From: Notospermus geniculatus
Lineage: Eukaryota; Nemertea; Pilidiophora; Heteronemertea; Lineidae
Assembly: GCA_002633025.1 (NCBI GenBank)
Contig: NMRB01000116.1
Span: 184,866-248,865, forward strand
Length of the DNA: 64,000 bases
Direction: 5' to 3'
Below the pieces are notes generated by a model. The model was not told where the DNA came from, did not search any database, and saw only the letters and a program-made list of their open reading frames with translations. The position numbers and the translations under genes were made by a program. Shown piece after piece: positions 39,601-51,600 of the stretch (position 1 is the first letter of the stretch; the number at the start of each line of letters is the position of its first letter).

Positions 39601-42600
39601 CGGCCGACTAGCCTTTGACCTTATAGGCAACATCGTATATGCATGCTCGAAAGACTGTTCAAATCTATTTATTTGAAAGATCTAAGTTACCAATTTGGTA
39701 TTGGGAGTGTTGCTACACATAAAAGAATGAGTTGAAGCCTGTTACCTTACCCAATGAGGGGTTAGTCACGCTATAGCTTCTCAAGTGATGACAGTATAGC
39801 AGCCATTTTTGTTTCGACATGGTATCAGTCCAGCCTCGCTGTTACCACTGGCTATGATATATAGGTTGGACAGGACACCAGTCTTATCAAGGTGGGGAGG
39901 GAGAAAGGGTCACCTAATGCATACTGTTGGGATTTAAATACCATGCCACGAAGGCGACTGCCATTGCGAGCGACAAGAGATACGTTATAAAAACATTGGT
40001 GTGTTTCTGGGCGGGGCGGCGTCACCAGCCGGCAACCCATACATACAGTACAGGGCACAAATGACATCCCATGTGCTTCGCGCAACATACGCGAAGCGTA
40101 TGCAGCACTATCGTGCAACATGCGCGTGACATACGCGAAACATTCGCGTACCCTGCGCAAACAGTGCAGGAATTAGGTATCATACCTAAATCGATTTAAG
40201 TACCATACCTAAATCGATTTAGGTATGGTACCTAATTCCTGCCCTGTTATTGGTCGATTTAGGTATGGTACTTAAATCGATTTAGGTATGATACCTAATT
40301 CCTGGCCTGCTATTGGTCAATTTAGGTATGGTACTTAAATCGATTTAGGTATGATACCTAATTCCTGGCCTGTTATTGGTCGATTTAGGTATGGAACCTA
40401 ATCCCTGGCCTGTTATTGGTCGATTTAGGTATGATACTTTAATCGATTTAGGTATGATACCTAATTCCTAGCATGTGGTTGGTTGATTTAGGTATGGTAC
40501 CTAATTCTATTTAGGTATGATACCTAAATGGAGACTTTTGTCCACTCCGGCCTACGATACACGCAGGGTACGCGAAATCAGGTAGGGTATATCAATTGTG
40601 CCCTGCACTGTACGGTATTCACGTTTAGGTCCTTTTCTGCTATAGCGAATAGTCCACCAAGTTTTGTCAACAAGCCGCTTGTCTTCAAATACCAAGTTGG
40701 AAAGACTGGGAAACACACTGTAAAGCTGAGCGTTACAGGCGATACGGTCACACTGAAATTCCATGGAACCGCACCACCAGATAGCACCATTAGTGATGTA
40801 ACTGGCAAAACCATGGAGAAAGAAGTCACATGGAAACCGACGGACACAAAGAGTTATAAAATGTCACTAGCAGCAACTGATAAACTTGAACAAGAAACTA
40901 TCATCAATGTAGAGGTACATGTTTGTAAATGCAAAGAGCTTATTCAGTGCAAGTACGTGGACACATCCAAGACAAAAAATCCAGGTAGGTGTTTTGATTA
41001 AATAAAATAAATAAGTCTGTCCCAAAAAGGGGTCCAGATGATCTAAACGTAGGTTCTGCCTTTTAGGGTGGAAGTGTGATATGTTTATGGTTCGAAGAGA
41101 CCTCAGTGTTTTTCCAGTTGGTTGATGGAGAATGGCTGTGTCTTGTTCCTCCAGTCCACACGTGTTTTTCGGACCTTGACCTAAAATAGTGTACCAAACC
41201 TAATGTAACATTTGCCAAAAGAAACTCGGTGAATCTGGGGATAATAATCAACTGGACACAAGTTCAGCAAAGAAACTTTAAAAACACACAGGCACCATAA
41301 CCAACAGATTCCAAAATTGGCAGATATGCACAATTTTGTCTCTGAATCCAATTATAACCCTTATTTTTCAGGCGTGCAAGTCCCTGTATCAAGAAAAATC
41401 GACGAGTAAGGAATACTTGGCTTGTCTGTTTGACGGTGCAAGAATGCAGAGTAACGCAGTGAGCAGTGCGTTTGTTGCAGAGCTCGATGCATACAACAAG
41501 GACGTTAAAACGTTTGGTATGTAGTTCGCCTCGTGCTGAAAAGTCAACTTTGATCCTGTATGAAGTTTGTTCCTGATCGCATTTGATGACAAAATCGCAC
41601 GTTTTCCTAAAAAAGACTACATGTATCTTCATCTCGCTTTAAACCCCAACAGTAGGCTATGCGTTCAGTTTTGTGTCTCGCGACCGCCGACGTAACCTTT
41701 GACCTGTAGCCAACGAACGTCGTATATACATGCTCGAAAGCCCGACTCGAAAGACTGTTCAAATCTATCTATTTGAATGACCTAAGTTACCAATTAGGTA
41801 TTGGGAGTGTTGTTACACATAAAGGAATGAGTTGAAGCATGTTATATGTACCGGTACCTTACCTGATGAAGGGTTAGCCACGCTACAACAGCTCGTTGAA
41901 CTTCTCAAGCGATGAAGGTATGGCGGCCATTTTTGTTTCGACATAGTGTCAGTCCAGCCTCGCTGTTACCACTGGCAATGATACATATATAGGTTGGACA
42001 GGAAACCAGTCTTATCAAGGTGGGGAGGGAGAAATAGTCACCTAATGCATATTGTTGGGCTTTAAATACGAACAAGGCGACTGCCATCGGGATTGAGAAG
42101 AGATGCGTTACAAGAACATTAAATAGAAACTGGTTTCCAAGGTAAAAGACATCGCTTCCAACAAGATTCGAACCCACGGACCCTCGCATAAGGCATCCAT
42201 CGCCAGCACTAAGCGGCAGCACGCCTTAACCAATAGGCCAAATTCCCATCTTATGAGAACATTGGGTGTTCCTGGGTGGGGCGTCGTCACCAGCCGGCGG
42301 CCGCCCTGAAAGCCATACAGATATTCTCATTTAGGTCTTTTTCTGCTATAGCGAATAGTCCACCAAGTTTTGTCAACAAGCCGCTTGTCTTCAAATACCA
42401 AGTTGGAAAGACTGGGAAACACACTGTAAAGCTGAGCGTTACAGGCGATACGGTCACACTGAAATTCCATGGAACTGCACCACCAGATAGCACCATTAGT
42501 GATGTGAGTGGCAAACCCATGGAGAAAGAAGTCACATGGAAACCGACGGACACAAAAAGTTATAAAATGTCACTAGCAGCAACTGATAAACTTCAACAAG

Positions 42601-45600
42601 AAACTATCATCAGTGTAGAAGTACATGTTTGTAATTGCAAAGAGCTGATTCAGTGCAAGTATGTGGACACATCCAAGACAAAAAATCCAGGTAGGTGTTT
42701 TGATTCAATAAAAATACATAAGTCTGTCCCAAAAAGGGGTCCAGATGATTTAAACGTAGGTTCTGCCTTTTTAGGGTGGAAGTGTGATATGTTTATGGTT
42801 CGAAGAGACCTCAGTGTTTTTCCAGTTGGTTGATGGAGAATGGCTGTGTCTTGTTCCTCCTCCCGTAAGGAGCATTTGAGACGTATTCCCCAAGAGTGGT
42901 TACGCAACAAAGTAGCTGAAAATGATGTCCTACACCCAGATAGATGGATTCATCTGAAGCCTGTTTACATTTACCGCAACCTTTAGGCCTTTTTTTTAAT
43001 AGTTGGCTTACGAAACCTCCGACATTGGATTTCCAGATTTCCGGGAAAAAAAATGAAGTTGAAATTTTTCCTCTTTTTATTTCCTCCGACCCTCTATTGT
43101 ATCCCCACACAGGAAAAAAAATAAAATCATGGGTTTTTTCGACAATCCATCAGTTTATATTTTAAAAAAGCTGAGCTGAAGATATCTTTTTTAAATTTTT
43201 TCCTCCATTTCTGCCTCAGCCTTTCAGGATTTATTTTTAAAAAGCTGAGCTGAAGGATCTTTATTTTTTTTCCTCCCTCCTGCCTCAGCCTTTCAGGATT
43301 TTATTTCGTAAACCAACTAATAAAAAATAAAAGGCCCTAACATCCTGCAAATATTGCCAATAATGTCTGATTTCAGATAATTTCTACCTTGCAACGTGCA
43401 ACTGCCCCGGCGACTACAGTGGACAGTGGTGTGAGATAGCACCATGTGGTACAAACGGCGTCGGATGTTACCCGGGCGTCACATGTTCTGTTCATAAGAC
43501 AACAAATAAAGCAGTCTGTGGCGACTGTCCTAATGGCATGAAGGCGAAAAATGCTGCCGAGAAGGGGAAAGCTTGCTTGGGTGAGTAGGCCTACTTCATT
43601 CAAACTCGGGCATGTCTGAACAGGGATCTTTTGATGACAAGGAGTCAGAACACCAGGGCTTTTTTAGGTCCTACTAGGCCTACCTTTGAAAATTCTTTCA
43701 GCAATGGCCTAATAAAACATACGCCAAACAAACAGTCAGTGGTGCCAGTTCCCTGATGATGTTGAGCAGAAATTGGGATTCTCAACAAATTGCAATCCTT
43801 TTCTCGTATCCAGTGTCTTCGAAATCCACAATGCTACCCAGTGTATTTTATGCATGATCAATAATGCTACCGCACGTGATGGGGAGTGGGGATGGGGTCG
43901 AACTGACATCACGCTTGTCACGTGAATGTTTAGTCCTCAATTCATAGGCCCGTATTCTAGAAGCCTCCTGTACGACGCGTCGCGACGCGCCTGTCTGTCA
44001 CCGGCTTTAAGGCTCGTTTCCACAGACGCGTTTCACGCTGCGTGATGCGTCAAATCTTTTGTTATTTCCGCCGCTCTGCTTCCAAACAATGGGCGAAGCG
44101 TCAAAACTCTCACGCTACCGCTTCTGTGGAAACGGGCCTTTAGGCTGGCTTCCCATTCACGCGATTTTCGAGCGGCAGACGCTCGAAAGCATTGTTTGTT
44201 ACCGCCGCGTTGGTCGTGGACAAAGGATGCGACATCGCGCGGCACGAAAATCGCGTGAATGGATTCTGGCCTGAGGTTGCCTATAGCCTACAGGTATTTA
44301 GCCTACATTTGTCCTTCCAGATATTGACGAGTGCCTCACGCAACCATGTTCGAATGACGCCAAATGTATTAACACCAAGGGAAGTTACATCTGCAAATGT
44401 AAGGAGGGCATGAAAACAGACCCGTCAGATCAAAAGAAGTGTGTGGGTAAGCATATGAACGGCCTATTTTGCGTGCAGAGTACAATTTAGCCGACAGAGT
44501 CACTCTAAAATAAATAGGGAGGTTTCGCAAGTTTCACGAAACACGAAGTAGGAAATACGAAATTGGACTTCACTTCCATTTCATAATGTATTTCAGGAGA
44601 TGGTTTTTGGTGCCACAGATATCGCCTGCTGCACGCGCTTCTTTTAGCCTATGACGTAAGATCGATAGAGTTAGGGTGTACTTTGAAATTTATCTTTCGT
44701 TTTCACTTCGTAGATACATGTACGAAGTAGAAATTTAAAAATTCAAGATGCACCATAACTCTCTCGGCCTGACATGATATGCTAAAAGACGCACTGGCAG
44801 CAGGGACACCTGTGGTAGCAACCATGAAATGAAGTTGAATTTCGTATTTCGTACGTCGTGTTTCATCACATTTCTGAAACCTCACTAATTACAGCTCGCT
44901 AACAAAGTTGGGGGTATGCTGATTTGCACTCATCCATGCGTCTGAGTGTCTGTGCGTCTGTACATGGCTGTGCCCATCCAAGTAACTACAGAGAAAATAA
45001 TCAATCACGCGAATGATCTCATTTTACCTCTCAGCCCTTGAGTTAGTGGGATTGTCCTCACGTGTGGTGTCCATCTGTCATACATGTATCTGTCCATTTA
45101 ATAAACTTTTCGTTTCTGTATGATAATTTAAGTATATTAGGAACCACTGGAGAAATTAATGCATCATTATTAGTGAGGTTTCGCAAATCTGGCGAAACAC
45201 GAAGTACCAAATACGAAATTGAACTCGATGACGTAATGTATTTCTGGAGATGGTTGGTACCACAAATGCCCCTGCTGCCAGTGCGTCTTTTAGCATATCA
45301 TGTAAGACCGAGAGAGTTATGGTGCATCTTGAATTTTTAAATTTCCACTTTGTATCTATGGAGTGGAAACGAAAGACAAATTTCAAAGTTTAATATACAC
45401 CATAACTATCGGTCTAACGTCATACGCTAAAAGACGCTCTTGCAGCAGGCGATATTTGTGTTACCAGCCATCTCCTGAAATACATTACGTGATGGAAATG
45501 AAGTCCAATTCCGTATTTCGTACTTCTTGTTTCGTCAGATGTGCGAAACCTCACTAATACCAGGATAAAGGACAGGTAAAAACTAAATATGACTGTGTAT

Positions 45601-48600
45601 GAAGCGGACGACTGGGGCGCGTTCATCTCATTCTTTATGTATGCATTATTTGATTTTTAAGACGTTGATGAGTGCAAAATTCCAAATAAGAAGACTTGTG
45701 ACGATACAAAGAATGAGATGTGTGAGAATGTATTGAACGGAAATGGTTTTGAGTGTGTCTGTAAGTCAGGATATGTGAAGAAAGACGGCAAATGTGTTGG
45801 TAAGTAGCACACTTTTCGTGGCTAGAATACTGTTTCATATACACGCTTCCTAAAAATAACAGGAAGTGACGTAAATGGAGGAGGCTGCCATGACAACCAT
45901 GCAAACATGGAATTTCACTTTCACACGGCTCACTGATTTGGATGCAGTTTCTTGGTAGGCCTAGTTTTTTAGATCAATGTTCACGTTATGGTTGTCAACA
46001 AGTACTGACATGCAATTCAATGACATGACACTTAATTGAGTGTGTTGCTTCATTTCTTTGATGAATACAGAGCGGAATTCGTCGACGTCTTGTCATCGTC
46101 ATGGTCTTGTTTGGCATGCATTGCATGAAGCACTGCAGTGCCAGTGCATGAGTGCACATGTAACCAAGGTAACTTTGGCTAACTCGGCTGAGGTTGCCGG
46201 TAGGCTAGCGCGTGCTAGGCCTAATGAATGAAGGCCGGGACGAATTGTAGGCATGCGATGTGCAGGCTAGGCCTACAATGTAGGCCTACTAGGCCTACAC
46301 GGCTAGGCCTACCGGCGGAATGTCGCGTATGAAGGCCTAGGCCTACGTCCATGATCATGATCAGCAGCAGCAAATCCTCCATTTACGTCACTTCCTGTTG
46401 ATTCGAAATCTATTAAAAGGGGGCAGCACAATTATAGGAAGCGTGTATAGCATTCTTGTTTGACCTTAGAGACAGGTCTGAATGATTTCCTAAAAGTTGT
46501 GTTAACTCGGTGTACCGAGTAACATTTATCTGCTGATTTTATAGCCGCCTGCAACACTCAAAAGACCCTGGTTGGGGTCGAATTTGTGAATTCTGGAGAT
46601 TGACTTCTTGCTTATTACCATTTTGTGTGTCAATTTTGTGCTATTCTGCATCTTGTAACACTCAAACCATGTATAATGCTTTAGAATTTTTGGCGTTGGC
46701 ATTTCGGGACTTTACAAAAAACTAGGGAGTTTTCGCAAAGCCCCCAAAACGCCAACGCGAACGCGAAACCCATTGTTCGATGCCACGAAAAGTGCACCGA
46801 ACAAAAGGACAGACGTTCGCGTTGGCGTTTCGGGGCTTAGCGAAAACTCTATGGGCCGATTTCACAAAGGGCGTTTAAGACTTGAACGCGTGTAACTTCA
46901 CTAAATGCACACACTTCCACCATGCATTTGACGAAGTTACACGCGTCTAAGTCTTAAAGCACCACGGTATTGCCACTTTCTGTCGACAGCCGGCGCCACC
47001 GTACCTGCTCTCCAATACTGTAGTTAAGCCTTTCGCCCCAGTGTTGGAGAATGTATGATTACAGTCTCGGTCACCCAGCCGCTGGGGATCGAACAAGTTT
47101 GTGTAGCAGCACTGCGGAACGAAACGGCTGGCTGCGCGAGACTAGTTGCATGCGGTAGTTTACCGAGTCGTTAATAGAGGTCTCCCCCTTAACGCGGGTA
47201 CGTGCAACGCAGGATTGGGAAGCAATACTGTGGTCCTTTAAACGCCCTTTGTGAAATCGGCCCACTATAATAGTACCGTGTAGGCCTGCACAGGCAGACA
47301 GAAGGTGCTTACATTTAGATTGGAACAAGTGCCAAACAAAAGATGTAATACGCCCCGAATGACTGTTAATAGTACAATGTACATGCAATTCAAAAAATTG
47401 CACAGATGAATTCACGTATATGGCAAAACGTGATGCTGACTTTCACTTTTCTGATCTTCAGACACTGACGAGTGTGCAAAAAAACCACACAACTGCAACG
47501 CCAATGCCAAGTGCACAAATACTGTTGGATCGTTCAAATGTGTATGCAAAACCGGTTTCTACGGTGATGGTAAGACATGCACCGGTAAGTGTAAACGGTA
47601 CTTCACTGTTTTAGAATTTTAAAATGAGTCTTAATCATTGTGTTTAGATGGCTTTTAACAATGACGAAACTTGGCCACTTTATAAAGCCCAACAGTATGC
47701 GTTAGGTTTTGTATCTCGCGACGGCCGACGTAACCTTTGACCTTTAGGCAACGTCGTATATTCATGCTCGAAAGACTGTTCAAATCTATCTATTTGAATG
47801 ATCTAAGTTACCAATTAGGCATGGAGACTGTTCCTACACATAAAAGAATGAGTTGAAGCATGTTACCTTACCTGATGAAGGGTTAGTCACGCTGTAACAT
47901 CACGTTGAACTTCTCAAGTGATGAAGGTATGGCGGCCATTTTTCTTTCGACATGGTATCAGTCCAGCCTCGGTTTTGTCACAGGCTATATACAGTATAGG
48001 TTGAAGAGGAGACCAGTCTTATCGAGGTGGGGAGGGAGAAAGAGTCACCAAATGCATGCACTCGGGCTTTAACTCACGCCTTTAGTAACTTAACTGCAGA
48101 CAAAAATGAATGTGAAAATGCAAAAGACAACAACTGTGAGCAGGAATGTACCAACACGCCTCCTGGAAGCTATACTTGTAGTTGTGACAAGCCAGGTTTT
48201 GAACAAGATACGACGGACAAAGCAAAATGTAAAGGTAAGTGTAGTGTTTTATTTCAGCCTTTTTTCGTTAAAGTTTTTGTGTCTGTGCAGCTCACCACAA
48301 ATGATGATGAGGGTGGATTTTCTCACAGTTTATTGATGAAGTTTCGTAAAATATGTGCTTGAGGCAGAAGACTGCTCGACATAAAAAAGCTTGAATTAGC
48401 TTGCACTGTTCAAGCTTAATTCAAGCTTCAAGTGAGGCTGGAATCCAAGAGAATTCAGGAAAATTCAAGAGCTCGTGTAAGCTTGAAAAACATAATTCCA
48501 TATCAATGGTATTACTACATAACAGCTAAATATGACCAAATATGACACTGAACCTATTCAATTTAGAAATACATGTAAGTCATATCAAGAATATATAAGT

Positions 48601-51600
48601 ACCAAGAATATGTGCCAAAAAGTGAATTTATTAATTTGCCTCTGGTGACCCTCTAACTGAAGGGATCTTGATTTGTGAAGGATTATTGTGTAGAGAAGAT
48701 CATTACGAACAAAATGACACCTCCCATAGTTATATGCACTCAGAAATAATTAACCGAGCTACAGATAGCAGTTTTGAATGGACCATATTTTCGACAAATT
48801 GATATCGTACTTGATCTCAGGGTTGGGCACTCTGACCTATACAACAAATCCATGGTTTCACCAAAATAAAAAAATAAAAAATGTATGCCAGTAATGTCTG
48901 CAACTTTACATAAGAATGTTGATGATATTCTAAATACATGTAATACAATTCAGTCAACAATCGTTAAATCTAAACATTGGTTATTTAATTAAAAGGCCTA
49001 TAATTACGGGACCGTGCGCCCTCTTATTATCAGAAAAAGTAACTTAATGCCCACCCTTTTGATTGATTACTAAGTTGTACATTCTTGGTACTTATATATT
49101 CTTGGTCATATTTATTACGAACTTTCGACACCACCAGGGCCTTTATCAGGCATTCTCACCATCAACTAACGAAAGTGCCTGATGAAGGCCCTGTGACCGA
49201 AAATTCGTTTAAAGTATAATTAGATTGAGTTATGTGTTCTTCTTCAGTTAAATCTGACAGTGTGTGCACTGTGAAGAAGTCATGTGAACACTGGTGTACA
49301 AAAACAAATGGCAAAGAACAATGTGTTTGTAAGGCGGGTTACGCACTGGAAGCTGATGGGAACAAGTGTACAGGTACTGGTAGGACTTGTATTCCATTGT
49401 TAGGCATGTTAGGGGAACATTTGATTACTCGGGATGCCAGGGTCCATATTCATAAACATAAGTCAAAGTGTGATACTTATATTTTGTGTTGAACAAAGGA
49501 TTAGTGTCATACTTAGACTTAAGTAGTTTTATGAATATGGGCCCAGGGCCCTATCTGGGTTCTACTGACATTGTCACCTCTTGGACCAAAGGTGCAAATA
49601 TTAAGACAGTGGCCAATTTGAAGTTTGATTAAGTTTCTGCCTATTAGAAGAAGATGAAAAGTTTTGGCTTGAATAAAGTCTAGAACACATTTTTGATCAC
49701 GTTTTTTATTATTTCTGCTTAATGTGCCTGCATTTTATTTCAGCAAATGACCCATGTAAAAAAACTTCTGGCAACATGTGTCAACAGAAGTGCACTCCTG
49801 ATGCAAAGGGGGGATACACATGTTCCTGCAAGCCTGGTCTTAAACTTGATGCAGACCAGTTCTCTTGTTCAGGTAGGTAGCTGCTTCTGGTTTGTTTGAC
49901 AGCTCAGCTTGTGTGGTGCGGTCGGGTGAATTTCGGCAAATATCGCCTTCGGGATTCAAAATTTACTGCCCTTGAATGGTGCAAGCCCAGGAAACTCCCC
50001 CGCAGTTTCAAACCACTACCCCATTACGTATCTGATTGCCAAGTCTAACTATACACTGGGGATGTGCCCCCATCACACTGAGCTAGTTCTCAGTACGTTC
50101 TTGGAAATGTTGCCAAACGTGCTCAAACTGTGCGAATACAGTCTTTTTACGAACTTCATAGAGGGCTCTGACGGGAAAGGAGCTCCAGAACTTCGAGGCA
50201 TTATTTGGCCAACATTACACGTTCTAGCCTGTTTTTAGATTTTCTTAGGGCGGGGCAGGACTTTTTGAGAACTACTTCAGCGTGACAGCACCTTTATGCC
50301 CCCGTCACACCAAACTAGTTCTTTACGTTTTTGGAAATGTTGCCGAACGGGCTCAAACTGTGTGCGAACGGAGTGGACGTAGTGTCAACTTTTTACAGTA
50401 TTTTTATGAACTTCATGGACGGGCTCGGACGGGAAGGGTGTGCTCCAGGACCCGTATTCATAAAGCTACTTAAGTCTAAGTATGATACTTATCTTTTGTG
50501 TTGAACAAAGGATAAGTGTCATACTAAGACTTAAGTAGTTTTATGAATACGGGGCCAGAACATCGAGACATTATTTGGCCAACGTTACACTTCTAGCCCG
50601 TTTTACGTTTGACAGTACCTAAAGGGCCTGTCACACTGAAGTAGTTCTCAAAACATCCTGCCCCGTCCTAAAAAAATTGTAAAACGGGCTAGAACGTGTA
50701 ATGCCTCGATATTCTGGAGCACCCTTCCCGTCCATGAAGTTCGTAAAAAGACTAAAAAGTTGCCACTACGTCCACCCCGTCCACACACAGTTTCAGCCCG
50801 TTCAGCAGAATTTTCAATAATATAGTGAGAACTAGCTCAGTGTGATTGAGGCATTAATTATGGGGTGATTTAACCATGAGGCTAAGACTTAAAGAAACAA
50901 CACAGAAAGTTTCACTTACATGTATTTATCTGTGGTGTAAAATGATACAGTTGTTTTTACGTCAGTTTGTAGATGTATTTATCTGTGGTGTAAATGATAC
51001 GATTGTTTTTACGTCAGTTCGTAGGAGCCTAGATGTATTTATCTGTGGTATAAATGATACGAATGTTTTTACGTCAGTTCGTAGATGTATTTATCTGTGG
51101 TGTAAATGACACGATTGTTTTTACGTCAATGTATTTATCTGTGGTGTAAATGACACGATTGTTTTTACGTCAGTTCGTAGATGTATTTATCTGTGGTGTA
51201 AATGATACGATTGTTTTTACGTCAGTTCGTAGATGTATTTATCTGTGGTGTAAATGATACAATTGTTTTTACGTCAGTTCGTAGATGTATTTATCTGTGG
51301 TGTAAATGACACGATTGTTTTTACGTCAGTTCGTAGATGTATTTATCTGTGGTGTAAATGATACGATTGTTTTTACGTCAGTTCGTAGATGTATTTATCT
51401 GTGTTGTAAATGATACGATCGTTTTTACGTCAGTTCGTAGATGTATTTATCTGTGGTCTAAATGATACGATTGTTTTTACCTCAGTTTGTAGATGTATTT
51501 ATCTGTGGTGTAAATGATACAATTGTTTTTACGTCAGTTCGTACATGTATTTATCTGTGGTGTAAATGATACGATTGTTTTTACGTCAGTTCGTAGATGT

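Larger units (their letters stand above)
39170..41153 (+). repeat. Tandem duplication unit 1 (carries exons 38 and 39)
   Basis: It starts CACAGGCACCATAACCAACA and ends near TGGCTGTGTCTTGTTCCTCC, both words being shared with unit 2 (41285-42862). It holds two exons, a TTAA MITE and a palindromic satellite (40170-40530) that unit 2 lacks. Confidence 0.88.
41285..42862 (+). repeat. Tandem duplication unit 2 (carries exons 40 and 41)
   Basis: Very similar to 39170-41153 in exons and flanks, separated from it by about 130 bp. It lacks the palindromic satellite and instead holds one tRNA-like repeat (42147-42247). Confidence 0.88.
45800..47461. other. Long intron rich in repeats
   Basis: Holds the TAGGCCTA-rich stretch, a hammerhead-like relic at 46558, the palindromes at 46723 and 46853, and their nested insert. 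No exon was found. Confidence 0.55.

Noticed and set aside
46961-47238. 5S rRNA or tRNA gene inside the split palindrome
   Set aside because: GGGGATCGAAC looks like a reverse B box, but no A box or 5S internal control region could be placed.
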